This document shows positions 55,152 through 64,000 of a stretch of 64,000 nucleotides of DNA, piece after piece (the first letter of the stretch is position 1; each line of letters starts with the position of its first letter). This DNA comes from Kriegella aquimaris. GTDB taxonomy: Bacteria; Bacteroidota; Bacteroidia; Flavobacteriales; Flavobacteriaceae. A program made the position numbers and the translations under genes. The stretch spans positions 186,001 to 250,000 of the forward strand of contig NZ_FNGV01000005.1 of assembly GCF_900103215.1 (NCBI RefSeq), given 5' to 3'. The notes under the pieces are model-generated. The model saw nothing but the letters and a program-made list of their open reading frames with translations. It was not told the origin of the DNA and made no database searches.

Positions 55152-56141
55152 ATGTCAACAGCAGAAGAGCCCATTTTAACCGAAAACGCAGACCGTTTTG
55201 TGATTTTTCCTATCAAACACCATGATCTATGGGATTGGTATAAAAAATGTGAGGCTTGTTTTTGGACTGCTGAAGAGATAGACCTTCATCAAGACCTTAC
55301 CGATTGGGAGACCAAATTGAGTGGTGACGAACAATATTTTATCAAGCACATATTGGCTTTTTTCGCAGCCTCCGATGGTATTGTAAATGAGAATCTTGCC
55401 GAAAATTTTGTGAGTGAAGTGCAGTATGCCGAGGCTAAATTTTTCTATGGTTTTCAGATTATGATGGAGAACATTCATTCAGAAACCTACTCGCTCCTAA
55501 TCGACACCTATGTGAAAGATGAAAAGGAAAAGAACATTTTGTTTAACGCCATCGAGAACTTTCCGGCGATTAAGAAAAAGGCGGACTGGGCTCTAAAATG
55601 GATTGATTCCCCAAGTTTCGCAGAGCGATTGATTGCTTTTGCCGCTGTAGAGGGTATTTTCTTCTCTGGGGCATTTTGTTCGATTTTTTGGTTGAAGAAA
55701 AGAGGGTTGATGCCCGGCCTTACGTTCTCCAATGAGTTGATTTCCCGTGATGAGGGTATGCATTGTGATTATGCCGTGCATTTGCATAACAAACATTTGA
55801 TAAATAAAGTGCCCAAAGCACGAATTACCGATATTTTGACGAATGCTCTTGATATAGAGCGGGAATTCATAACCGAATCTCTTCCGGCCAGTCTGATTGG
55901 AATGAATTCCAAGCTTATGACCCAGTATTTAGAATTTGTAACAGATCGTCTTTTGGTCGAACTTGAATGTGAAAAGGTATATAATTCAACGAATCCTTTT
56001 GATTTCATGGATATGATTTCACTTCAGGGCAAGACGAATTTCTTTGAGAAACGTGTATCGGAATATCAAAAAGCTGGAGTTCTTAATAATAAAGAAAAGG
56101 ACGAAGATTCTCAGAAAATCAGTTTTGACGCTGATTTTTAG
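55152..56141 (+). CDS. nrdB: Ribonucleoside-diphosphate reductase beta subunit (class I)
   Basis: 329 residues. Diiron ligands fit [10 protein letters not shown]-type segment [29 protein letters not shown] and [11 protein letters not shown]. The radical tyrosine is Tyr99 in [11 protein letters not shown], as in eukaryote-like R2. It generates the tyrosyl radical used by NrdA to reduce ribonucleotides. A 30-codon ORF (55087-55179) overlaps its start codon in another frame. nrdA follows after 147 bp. Confidence 0.97.
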   Translation: MSTAEEPILTENADRFVIFPIKHHDLWDWYKKCEACFWTAEEIDLHQDLTDWETKLSGDEQYFIKHILAFFAASDGIVNENLAENFVSEVQYAEAKFFYGFQIMMENIHSETYSLLIDTYVKDEKEKNILFNAIENFPAIKKKADWALKWIDSPSFAERLIAFAAVEGIFFSGAFCSIFWLKKRGLMPGLTFSNELISRDEGMHCDYAVHLHNKHLINKVPKARITDILTNALDIEREFITESLPASLIGMNSKLMTQYLEFVTDRLLVELECEKVYNSTNPFDFMDMISLQGKTNFFEKRVSEYQKAGVLNNKEKDEDSQKISFDADF

Positions 56142-56288
56142 TCGGTTCCTCATGCTTGGATGACAATGAACTAACAGATGTCTTTTTAAGATGTCTTCCT
56201 TATAGTAAAAAACAAATCAAAACCCCCAGAGTTGAGTATTGTACATGTGCTGTAATTACTTGATTCATAACACCTTAATTCAGAAATT

Positions 56289-58778
56289 ATGTATGTATTA
56301 AAAAGAGACGGAAGAAAAGAGCCGATGATGTTCGATAAGATCACGGCAAGGGTAAGAAAATTATGTTATGGCCTAAATGAACTGGTAGATCCTATCAAAG
56401 TTTCTATGCGTGTTATTGAGGGGCTATACGATGGGGTGACAACTTCCGAGCTTGATAATTTGGCGGCTGAGATTGCGGCTACCATGACTACTACGCATCC
56501 TGATTTTGCAAAGTTGGCTGCGCGAATTTCTGTTTCCAACTTACATAAAAATACGAAGAAGTCTTTCTCTGAAACCATGAAAGATTTATATGAGTATGTG
56601 AATCCCAGAACAGGCAAGAAGGCTCCTTTGTTGTCTGATGAGGTTTATAAGGTAGTTTCTGAAAATTCCGAGCAATTAGATTCCACGATCATTTATAATC
56701 GCGATTTTGGCTATGACTATTTTGGATTTAAAACTTTAGAGCGTTCGTATCTTTTGAAATTGAACGGTAATATTGCCGAACGTCCGCAACATATGTTGAT
56801 GCGGGTTTCTATAGGGATTCACTTAGGTGATCTCGAAGCCGCTATGGAGACTTATGAACTCATGTCAAAGAAGTATTTTACACATGCGACACCGACATTG
56901 TTTAATTCAGGAACCCCGAAGCCACAAATGTCTTCCTGTTTCCTATTGGCGATGAAAGATGATAGCATCGACGGAATATATGATACCTTAAAACAGACCG
57001 CTAAAATTTCACAATCGGCCGGGGGCATCGGATTATCTATTCATAATGTAAGGGCTACGGGATCATACATTGCCGGTACCAATGGGACCTCTAACGGGAT
57101 TGTTCCCATGTTAAAAGTTTACAACGATACAGCACGTTATGTTGATCAAGGAGGAGGAAAAAGAAAAGGAAGCTTTGCAATCTATGTAGAGCCCTGGCAT
57201 GCCGATATTTACGATTTTCTAGATTTGAAAAAGAATCATGGTAAGGAAGAAATGCGTGCCCGTGACCTTTTCTACGCAATGTGGATTCCTGATTTGTTCA
57301 TGAAAAGGGTGGAAGCCAATGAAAGTTGGACCTTGATGTGCCCAAATGAATGTCCAGGGCTTTTTAACCATCACAGTGAAGAATTTGAAAAACTATACCT
57401 ATCGTATGAGGCTGAAGGTAAAGGTCGTAAGACTGTAAGGGCCCGAGAACTTTGGGAGAAAATATTGGAATCACAAATTGAGACCGGTACCCCTTATATG
57501 CTTTATAAAGATGCGGCCAACCGTAAGAGCAATCAACGGAATTTGGGTACCATTCGTTCCTCCAACCTTTGTACGGAGATAATGGAGTATACTTCACCAG
57601 ATGAAGTGGCAGTGTGTAACTTGGCCTCGATTGCGCTACCTATGTTTATCAAAGGGGGCAAGTTTGACCATAAAGAACTATTTCGGGTAACGAAGAGAGT
57701 TACAAGAAACTTGAACCGTGTTATTGATCGAAATTATTATCCGGTAAAAGAGGCTGAAAATTCAAATATGCGGCACAGGCCAATCGGTTTGGGTATTCAG
57801 GGGCTGGCTGATGCATTTATTATGTTGCGTTTGCCTTTTACCAGTGATGAAGCCAAAGAATTGAACCAAGAAATTTTTGAGACCTTATATTTTGCAGCAG
57901 TTACCGCTTCTATGGAAATGGCTCAAGAAGAAGGGGTGTATTCTACTTATAAAGGGTCGCCTATTTCACAGGGTGAATTTCAACACAACCTTTGGGGTAT
58001 AAAAGATGAAGAGCTCTCAGGAAGATGGGATTGGGGCAAACTTCGTAAAAGTGTTAAAAAGCACGGCGTACGCAATTCACTATTAGTTGCGCCTATGCCA
58101 ACGGCGTCTACTTCCCAAATATTAGGTAATAACGAGTGTTTTGAGCCTTACACATCCAATATTTATACACGTAGGGTGCTATCTGGAGAATTTATAGTTG
58201 TAAATAAGCACTTGTTGGAAGACTTGGTAAATTTAGGTTTGTGGAATGAGAACCTGAAGCAAGAGTTGATGCGGGCCAATGGTTCCATACAGCACATTGA
58301 TAATATTCCTGATGATATCAAAGAACTCTACAAGACGGTATGGGAGCTTAGTATGAAAGATATTATCGACATGAGCCGTCAACGTGGGTACTTTATTGAC
58401 CAGAGTCAATCATTGAACTTGTTTATGGAGAATGCAAACTATTCAAAATTGACTTCTATGCATTTCTATGCATGGAAAAGCGGTTTAAAGACAGGAATGT
58501 ACTATCTGCGTACGAAGGCGGCTGTAGATGCCATTAAATTTACTTTGGATAACACCAAGAAAAAGGAAGTGCCGGTAAGCGTAACTGCGGAAGCCGAAGT
58601 AGTTTCCGTTTCACCAACTGCCGCTAAGGCGATTGAAGTAAAGCCAACAGCGATTTCAGAATCACCTCAGGCGGCCGAGACAGATATACAGCCTATGACC
58701 GCAGAAGAAATGCGCGAAATGATTGCACGGGCAAAAGAAGGTCAAGCAGATGATGACTGCTTAATGTGCGGGTCATAA
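56289..58778 (+). CDS. nrdA: Ribonucleoside-diphosphate reductase alpha subunit (class I)
   Basis: 829 residues. An N-terminal ATP-cone (about 1-90, [20 protein letters not shown]) gives allosteric activity control. Active-site residues are the Cys in [11 protein letters not shown] and the N-x-C-x-E set in [10 protein letters not shown]. The C-terminal redox pair is CLMC in DDCLMCGS. About 60 residues of low-complexity linker (rich in Ala, Pro, Val, Glu) precede that tail. It converts ribonucleoside diphosphates to deoxy forms with NrdB. Confidence 0.97.
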   Translation: MYVLKRDGRKEPMMFDKITARVRKLCYGLNELVDPIKVSMRVIEGLYDGVTTSELDNLAAEIAATMTTTHPDFAKLAARISVSNLHKNTKKSFSETMKDLYEYVNPRTGKKAPLLSDEVYKVVSENSEQLDSTIIYNRDFGYDYFGFKTLERSYLLKLNGNIAERPQHMLMRVSIGIHLGDLEAAMETYELMSKKYFTHATPTLFNSGTPKPQMSSCFLLAMKDDSIDGIYDTLKQTAKISQSAGGIGLSIHNVRATGSYIAGTNGTSNGIVPMLKVYNDTARYVDQGGGKRKGSFAIYVEPWHADIYDFLDLKKNHGKEEMRARDLFYAMWIPDLFMKRVEANESWTLMCPNECPGLFNHHSEEFEKLYLSYEAEGKGRKTVRARELWEKILESQIETGTPYMLYKDAANRKSNQRNLGTIRSSNLCTEIMEYTSPDEVAVCNLASIALPMFIKGGKFDHKELFRVTKRVTRNLNRVIDRNYYPVKEAENSNMRHRPIGLGIQGLADAFIMLRLPFTSDEAKELNQEIFETLYFAAVTASMEMAQEEGVYSTYKGSPISQGEFQHNLWGIKDEELSGRWDWGKLRKSVKKHGVRNSLLVAPMPTASTSQILGNNECFEPYTSNIYTRRVLSGEFIVVNKHLLEDLVNLGLWNENLKQELMRANGSIQHIDNIPDDIKELYKTVWELSMKDIIDMSRQRGYFIDQSQSLNLFMENANYSKLTSMHFYAWKSGLKTGMYYLRTKAAVDAIKFTLDNTKKKEVPVSVTAEAEVVSVSPTAAKAIEVKPTAISESPQAAETDIQPMTAEEMREMIARAKEGQADDDCLMCGS

Positions 58779-58826
58779 TTACAAGGTTGTGATTATTAGA
58801 TAGCTCCACAATAACATTATTGATTG

Positions 58827-58855
58827 AAAACCCTGGTATACGCCGGGGTTTTTCT
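58827..58855 (+). terminator. Intrinsic terminator after nrdA
   Basis: AAAACCCTGG (58827-58836) pairs with CCGGGGTTTT (58843-58852), one G-U pair, 6-nt loop, T run at the end. Confidence 0.8.
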
Positions 58856-59073
58856 ATTAAAAGATTCTTTTAAATGATAATGATTTTGAATAATTTTTTG
58901 CAGAAAATGTAGCTGTGTTTGTCGGTAGGAAGAAAACGAAATTCTTGAGCGTAATAAAAAGGGGGGTAAATAAAATTCTTCGAAGAATGGATTTTAACGG
59001 CTAGCTGCCTATAATCTGGAATCTGGCTTTTAGAAATAAGCGTACTGCGTATCCAAATAAAAACAAAAATACT

Positions 59074-59157
59074 TTATTTTTCAATGTAAGGCTTTACCAC
59101 TACTGATAAGGCATATACCACAATGTAGATAAGCAGAATGATCAAATAATTGTCCAT
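59074..59157 (-). CDS. Possible 27-aa single-pass membrane peptide
   Basis: On the minus strand an ATG at 59157 opens 27 codons to a TAA at 59074. The product starts MDN, has a hydrophobic helix (YLIILLIYIVVYALSVVV) and ends KPYIEK. It has the look of a real small membrane protein but no family or strong ribosome site. It is the only coding candidate in the 713-bp gap 58779-59491, apart from the nrdA terminator. Confidence 0.35.
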   Translation of the reverse strand: MDNYLIILLIYIVVYALSVVVKPYIEK

Positions 59158-59491
59158 GCCCCGAAACTTTTGAATTACGTAATATATACGGATTAACAAC
59201 GTATTAAAGATGATGAAAAAAGTGAATTAAGACAAAACAAATGTTAAATTTTATCAAATGACCTGTTTGAAGTTAAATTTTTAAGGAATTTCTTTAACTG
59301 AAACCTTTAAAAGGTAAATGTTCATTGATGTCCTGTGAATCCAAAATCGCTTTTTTCTGTTCTCTCGGCATATTTTAGGTAGAAGTCTTAGAGTCATTTT
59401 TTTCGATACTGGATAAAACGGACTAAGACCCATCTAAAAATACGACCCACATTTCTTATATTTAGATTCCATTTCATAAAACAAAGCGAAT

Positions 59492-60859
59492 ATGAAGCAA
59501 CGTAAATTCACACTTGAGGAAAATGAGATTCCGGAAAACTGGTATAATATTGTGGCAGATATGCCAAACAAGCCTTTGCCGCCTTTGCATCCGGGTACTT
59601 TAGAGCCTTTGGGGCCTGAAGCACTTGAACCTTTGTTTCCGAAAGCCTTGATAGAACAAGAAATGAGTGCCGACAAATGGATCTCCATTCCTGAGGAGGT
59701 GCGTGATCTATATTCCTTATGGAGACCAACACCCTTGTATCGTGCGTATGGGCTAGAGAAGGCACTGGATACTCCTGCCAAGATTTATTACAAATATGAA
59801 GGGGTGAGTCCTTCAGGTTCGCATAAGCCCAATACGGCCGTTCCACAGGCCTATTATAACAAGATGGAAGGTGTGAAACGAATTACTACGGAGACCGGGG
59901 CCGGGCAATGGGGCAGTGCGTTGAGTTTTGCATGTCAACATTTTGGTCTCGAATGTGATGTTTATATGGTAAAACTTTCATACCATCATAAACCCTACAG
60001 AAAATCGATGATGAACGCATGGGGAGCCAATGTTTATGCCTCCCCGACTAATTTGACAGAAGCCGGCAGAAAGATACTGGCCCAAGATCCCGATAGTCCG
60101 GGCTCTTTGGGTATTGCTATTTCCGAAGCCGTTGAAATGGCCGCGCAACGTGAGGATACCAAATACGCTTTAGGTAGCGTATTAAACCATGTGAAATTAC
60201 ACCAGACGATTATTGGGCAAGAAGCGATTAAGCAAATGGAAAAAGCGGGTGACATGCCCGATATTGTTATTGCACCTTTTGGAGGCGGTTCTAATTTTGC
60301 GGGACTTGCATTTCCTTTTTTACGATTGAATTTCGAAGAAAGTCGAAATATACGATGTATTGCCAGCGAGCCGACCTCCTGTCCTAAATTGACACGAGGC
60401 GTATTTCGTTACGATTTTGGTGACACAGGCGGCATGACCCCCTTATTGCCGATGTATACTTTGGGCCATGATTTTGTTCCTGCACCTATTCACGCAGGGG
60501 GTTTGCGCTATCACGGTGCTGGTGTCATCGTCAGCCAATTGTTAAGAGATAACCTTATAGAAGCCGTAGCCCATGACAATGTTGAGGTATTCGAAGCAGG
60601 TGTATTATTCGCTAAAACGGAGGGTATTATTCCCGCGCCAGAGGCCACGCATGGCATTGCCACGGTAATTGCAGAAGCCGAAAAATGCAAAAAAGAAGGA
60701 AAGAGCAAAACCATTCTGTTCAATCTATGTGGTCATGGCAATTTTGACATGAAGGCCTATGATGACTATTTTGATGGAAAAATTGTAAAACATGAACTTT
60801 CTCAGGAAGAAATCAATGCTTCCATTGCCAAATTGAATACGCCCGAGATACCCTCTTAA
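59492..60859 (+). CDS. TrpB2-type tryptophan synthase beta chain-like PLP enzyme
   Basis: 455 residues, longer than TrpB1 (about 400). The PLP lysine is Lys112 in GSHKPNTAV. ETGAGQWGSALSFAC, PFGGGSNFAGLAFPF and the N-terminal WYNIVADMP mark the TrpB2 branch, which condenses indole and serine to tryptophan, probably without TrpA control. No other trp gene is nearby. A strong terminator follows. Confidence 0.93.
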   Translation: MKQRKFTLEENEIPENWYNIVADMPNKPLPPLHPGTLEPLGPEALEPLFPKALIEQEMSADKWISIPEEVRDLYSLWRPTPLYRAYGLEKALDTPAKIYYKYEGVSPSGSHKPNTAVPQAYYNKMEGVKRITTETGAGQWGSALSFACQHFGLECDVYMVKLSYHHKPYRKSMMNAWGANVYASPTNLTEAGRKILAQDPDSPGSLGIAISEAVEMAAQREDTKYALGSVLNHVKLHQTIIGQEAIKQMEKAGDMPDIVIAPFGGGSNFAGLAFPFLRLNFEESRNIRCIASEPTSCPKLTRGVFRYDFGDTGGMTPLLPMYTLGHDFVPAPIHAGGLRYHGAGVIVSQLLRDNLIEAVAHDNVEVFEAGVLFAKTEGIIPAPEATHGIATVIAEAEKCKKEGKSKTILFNLCGHGNFDMKAYDDYFDGKIVKHELSQEEINASIAKLNTPEIPS

Positions 60860-60907
60860 AAGAGATTTATTGAGGATATTTCAATTTTTAAGGAATATGG
60901 TTCACAA

Positions 60908-60938
60908 AAAAAACAGCTACGTAAAGTAGCTGTTTTTT
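60908..60938. terminator. Bidirectional intrinsic terminator
   Basis: AAAAAACAGCTAC (60908-60920) pairs perfectly with GTAGCTGTTTTTT (60926-60938) around GTAAA. A and T runs flank both sides. It separates the convergent trpB2-type and TIM-barrel genes. Confidence 0.9.
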
Positions 60939-60963
60939 ATAGTATAAAGCTTATAATGTATGT

Positions 60964-61884
60964 CTACATAAAAGTATCCTCATGAATATAGGCATCGATA
61001 ACAGCTTGCTCGCCGGCTTTGCCTTCTTTTGAGTTCCCGTGTTCCATGCCTAAAACGCCGTCAAAACCTTTTTCATGAATCCACTTAAAGACATTCTTAT
61101 AGTTGATTTCGCCGGTGGTGGGCTCTTTACGTCCTGGGTTGTCACCGATTTGAATGTATGCAACTTCATCCCAAGTAAGATCCATATTATGAATAAGGTG
61201 CCCCTCAGTCTTTTGCATGTGGTAGATGTCGAACAATATTTTGCACGATGGGCTACCTACCCCTTTACATATCATATAGGTTTGATCCGAATTCTGTAAA
61301 TACAGGTCGGGAGAATCGGATAACGGTTCAAGTACCATAACCAATCCATGGGGTTCTAAAATCTCGGCTCCTCTTTTTAATGCTTCGATAATGTTGCCAT
61401 CTTGTACGCCAATCGGCAGCTTTCTTTCGAATCCACCAGGCACTACGGTCATCCATTTAGCGTTGACGCGTTTCGCGACTTCAACGGCTCTTTTACAACC
61501 GTCCAAAAATATATCGATATACTCTTGTTTGCCAGCCGCAAGGGTATTTGCCATGTTGCCCCCTTTGTCAACTACGAATACACCCATGGTCATTCCTCGT
61601 TTTGCCAAGGTTTCACCCATTTTGGTCTGCAAAGCGACGTCGCGTTTCATCATACCGTTATCTTCAAAGGCTGTAAACCCTTGATCGGCCATGAAATTGA
61701 TTTGGTCGATGGGGTCATCGCCAGCAAGATTTTTAAACATGCCCAAATGGGGCGCATACTTTAAATTAAATTGATGTTTTTGTGCGTTCATGCTCAAATT
61801 GCTCGATGCGGCCAAGCTTACACCTCCGAGCGAAAGTGCTCCACCGGTAATGGCCGTTTTTTGTATAAAATTTCTTCTCTTCAA
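60964..61884 (-). CDS. Tat-exported sugar isomerase/epimerase-like TIM-barrel protein (hydroxypyruvate isomerase family)
   Basis: 306 residues. The N-terminus (KRRNFIQKTAITGGALSLGG) is a twin-arginine signal, so the enzyme is probably periplasmic. The AP-endonuclease-2 type TIM barrel shows metal ligands in MVLEPLSD, FDIYHMQKTEGH, and QIGDNPGRKEPTTGEINY, and ends GVLGMEHGNS. Substrate unknown, likely a ketose or keto-sugar derivative. The start codon is TTG, no ATG is available. It lies 14 bp after the subunit-3-like gene, in one operon. Confidence 0.88.
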   Translation of the reverse strand: MKRRNFIQKTAITGGALSLGGVSLAASSNLSMNAQKHQFNLKYAPHLGMFKNLAGDDPIDQINFMADQGFTAFEDNGMMKRDVALQTKMGETLAKRGMTMGVFVVDKGGNMANTLAAGKQEYIDIFLDGCKRAVEVAKRVNAKWMTVVPGGFERKLPIGVQDGNIIEALKRGAEILEPHGLVMVLEPLSDSPDLYLQNSDQTYMICKGVGSPSCKILFDIYHMQKTEGHLIHNMDLTWDEVAYIQIGDNPGRKEPTTGEINYKNVFKWIHEKGFDGVLGMEHGNSKEGKAGEQAVIDAYIHEDTFM

Positions 61885-61898
61885 AATGGGTTGTTTAT

Positions 61899-62546
61899 TT
61901 ATAGTGACCAGGCTTTACCTTCGGTCAGTTCATTTAAATCGGCACATCCTATGTATTCTCCCGGAATCGGTAAATAGGCCATTAATTTTTCGCCTACATA
62001 TTCAGAGGTTTTGTACCCCATGATGGTCAATCCTCTTAGGTTATTGGCAAATGCAAAACGCGATACTCCTTCTTCAAGCTCCGCGGGCTCACCATTGGCA
62101 ACTGCTTTTTGATAGGCGTTGATAAGTTTGAAATATTTCGTCTCATCTTCTTTGGAGACCTTTAATGAACTGGCCAATACCGGTTCTAAGTCTTCCGATG
62201 AAAGATCGGCTATTTTTTCCTTACCTGAGTCTTTTTGGGCTTTGCTTAAGAAGTTGCCCATCGACATTTTAACAAAGTCTTGCTGTTCCTTGTCCATTAC
62301 TTGATCAGCGAACCGATCGATAAACAAATTTACTTGAACTTCTGAAGCAGAGGGAGTGTCGGTCTTTGGTAAAATAATATCCACTAATTTGGTCAGTGCG
62401 GCTCCCTCTTCCTGAGAAAAGAAATCCGGGGTCCATGCCAGAATGGTTTCGTTTTGACAACTTTGAACAATGCTGATCAATGTAGGAGTGGCGACCGTAT
62501 AACCGAGCGCCAAGCCCATATTTTTGAGTGCTTTTCTTCTATCCAT
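61899..62546 (-). CDS. Gluconate 2-dehydrogenase subunit 3-like protein
   Basis: 215 residues. Signal-like N-terminus (DRRKALKNMGLALGYTVATP), with a twin-arginine-like RR and a Cys after ISIVQS. LVDIILPKTDTPSASEVQV and VNLFIDRFADQVM are the family's segments. The small subunit supports a GMC flavoprotein in the periplasm. Its ATG overlaps the GMC stop by one base (TAATG), a tight coupling. Confidence 0.9.
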   Translation of the reverse strand: MDRRKALKNMGLALGYTVATPTLISIVQSCQNETILAWTPDFFSQEEGAALTKLVDIILPKTDTPSASEVQVNLFIDRFADQVMDKEQQDFVKMSMGNFLSKAQKDSGKEKIADLSSEDLEPVLASSLKVSKEDETKYFKLINAYQKAVANGEPAELEEGVSRFAFANNLRGLTIMGYKTSEYVGEKLMAYLPIPGEYIGCADLNELTEGKAWSL

Positions 62547-64000
62547 TATATATTTCCTTTTTTAAGTTCTTTAACCGCATGGTCTGCAGCCCTGGCTGTA
62601 AATGCCATATAAGTCAATGATGGGTTTACACAGCTGGCAGAGGTCATAAATGACCCGTCAGTGACGTAAACGTTGGGCACGTCGTGCAGTTGGTTGTTCC
62701 CGTTCAGTACCGACGTTTTTCTACTACGTCCCATTCTAGCGGTACCCATTTCGTGAATACCCAGACCTAAACCAGTTGGTCCATCATGCCCTTCGACATC
62801 ACGTAATCCTGCTTTTTCCAACATTTCTACTGCAGATTGCTGCATATCTTTACGCATGTTGAATTCGTTTTCCTGTAAATCGGCATCAAAAGTAACCGTA
62901 GGAAGTCCCCAGCCATCGAGTTTGTCGTAATCCAAGGTCATTCTGTTATCTTGATAAGGGAGCACTTCCCCAAAACCACCAATACCCATTCTCCAACCTC
63001 CCGGTTTGAGTACACTTTCTTTAAGATCTTTTCCGTAAGAGAGTTCTGCCACTGTTTCTTCCCAATTGCCCCTACTGGCTCCGCCCTGATATCCGAATCC
63101 ACGTTTGTAGTCTTTTCTATCCGAAGCACCGCCCAGGTTTCTAAATCGTGGAATATATACCCCATTGGGCCTTCTACCTTTATAATATTTATCTTCGAAA
63201 CCATCAAAATTCCCCGATGCCCCCACGCCAAGATGATGGTCCATAATGTTTCGGCCTAATTGATCGGAATCGTTACCCATACCGTTGGGGAATCGATCCG
63301 ATTTTGATTGCATTAAGATAGAGGTCGATGCAATCGACGAAGCACAAAGAAAAATAACTTTGGCTTTGAACTCATGGGTTTCCTTCGTTATGCGATCAAT
63401 AACTTTAACACCAGTGGCCCTTTTAGTATCGGGATCGTACATTACCTCGTGTACTATAGAGTCTGGGCGCAAAGTCATGTTTCCCGTCGCTTCTGCAGCC
63501 GGTAGGGTCGATGACAAACTACTGAAGTAACCTCCAAAAGGACATCCGCGTATGCATCTGTTTCTAAATTGGCATTTGGTACGCCCGTCAAATTCTTTGG
63601 TCCCTGTAATATGAGCGACCCGACCAATGGTAACGGCGCGGTCGTCGAAACCTGCCATTACTTTGTTTTTGAATTGCTCTTCGACGCAATTCATTTCCAT
63701 GGGAGGTAAAAAGTTACTATCAGGTAATTGAGGTAAGTTGAGTGCTTCACCACTGACCCCTATATAATCTTCTACTTTCGCATACCAAGGGGCAATATCC
63801 TTATAACGAACGGGCCAATCGACCGCAATACCATCCTTCAGATTCGCCGTAAAATCAATATCGCTCCAACGGTAACTCTGACGACCCCATTGCAGCGAAC
63901 GCCCACCTACGTGGTAGCCCCGCATCCAGTCGAAACGTCTAATTTCGTTGTAAGGGTGTTCCAAGTCGTTTACGAACCACATTTTACTCGCAGCGTTCGT
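62546..64000 (-). CDS. GMC-family oxidoreductase, large subunit (5' end outside window)
   Basis: 485 codons are visible and the frame is still open at the window edge, so the FAD-binding N-terminus lies outside. The internal ATG at 63982 is not the true start. Segments GRSLQWGRQSYRWSDIDF, GRTKCQFRNRCIRGCPFGGY (cysteine cluster), GLGLGIHEMGTARMG and the C-terminal VTDGSFMTSASCVNPSLTYM show the gluconate-2-dehydrogenase-like GMC branch. The histidines in LGLGIHEMG and the N in the end motif are catalytic-type. It oxidises sugars or sugar alcohols and passes electrons on, possibly to a cytochrome c not seen here. Confidence 0.92.
   Translation of the reverse strand, partial: TNAASKMWFVNDLEHPYNEIRRFDWMRGYHVGGRSLQWGRQSYRWSDIDFTANLKDGIAVDWPVRYKDIAPWYAKVEDYIGVSGEALNLPQLPDSNFLPPMEMNCVEEQFKNKVMAGFDDRAVTIGRVAHITGTKEFDGRTKCQFRNRCIRGCPFGGYFSSLSSTLPAAEATGNMTLRPDSIVHEVMYDPDTKRATGVKVIDRITKETHEFKAKVIFLCASSIASTSILMQSKSDRFPNGMGNDSDQLGRNIMDHHLGVGASGNFDGFEDKYYKGRRPNGVYIPRFRNLGGASDRKDYKRGFGYQGGASRGNWEETVAELSYGKDLKESVLKPGGWRMGIGGFGEVLPYQDNRMTLDYDKLDGWGLPTVTFDADLQENEFNMRKDMQQSAVEMLEKAGLRDVEGHDGPTGLGLGIHEMGTARMGRSRKTSVLNGNNQLHDVPNVYVTDGSFMTSASCVNPSLTYMAFTARAADHAVKELKKGNI

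Overview
The window looks like the chromosome of a marine member of the Flavobacteriaceae (Bacteroidota). The evidence is a HemC-HemD fusion gene, TAnnTTTG-type -7 promoter elements, a hybrid one-protein two-component regulator (HTCS), a LytS/LytTR pair, a PA0069-type radical SAM protein, DUF4412/DUF4870 proteins, a secreted sulfatase, low GC and AT-rich leaders without strong Shine-Dalgarno sites. No rRNA, tRNA, CRISPR array or complete insertion sequence was seen.

Region 1 (1-25.4 kb) is a dispersed haem-synthesis neighbourhood. hemE (5' end only), hemCD and hemA run leftward, with a divergent AraC-type regulator beside hemA. hemH (10981) and a HemJ-like protoporphyrinogen oxidase (20784) lie further right. 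Between them sit unrelated genes: a ThuA-like lipoprotein, a DUF1460 hydrolase, a 1174-residue TraB/GumN protein, MscS, MATE, EcsC, a Tat-type aldo/keto reductase, a sulfatase and a three-gene membrane-protein/NarL-type two-component operon. A second histidine kinase, a crotonase and a secreted protein of unknown function close the region.

Region 2 (25.5-36.8 kb) is mostly housekeeping: radical SAM, a YCII/ECF42 pair, an outer-membrane barrel, HD hydrolase, acyltransferase, bacilliredoxin, a DnaJ/TerB membrane protein, HupE/UreJ, dCMP deaminase, S41 protease, MarC and DUF3109. A 136-bp MITE-like element with 12-bp terminal inverted repeats lies between the bacilliredoxin and acyltransferase genes.

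Region 3 (36.8-54.8 kb) is the most unusual part. A LytS/LytTR pair faces a 68-aa secreted peptide gene across a tandem LytTR-type box with 21-bp spacing. Next comes a large HTCS with no SusCD polysaccharide locus beside it. After it are small lipoproteins and secreted proteins, a periplasm-facing TPR-CHAT (caspase-like) protein, a convergent ECF sigma/anti-sigma pair, DUF4412, another small lipoprotein and DUF4870. Two promoters, 6.7 kb apart, share a 69-bp architecture (two GTTACAT repeats 21 bp apart and a -7-like element at the same distance). They head the two operons that carry two lipoproteins with the same four-cysteine layout. I read this as one co-regulated envelope-signalling system, possibly with CHAT proteolysis feeding an ECF sigma factor.

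Region 4 (55-64 kb) holds nrdB-nrdA, a TrpB2-type tryptophan synthase beta chain, and a leftward operon of a GMC oxidoreductase (cut by the window edge), a gluconate-2-dehydrogenase subunit-3-like protein and a Tat-exported TIM-barrel isomerase. That operon is probably a periplasmic sugar-oxidation module. Several very short hydrophobic ORFs (27-37 codons) occur in the larger intergenic gaps.
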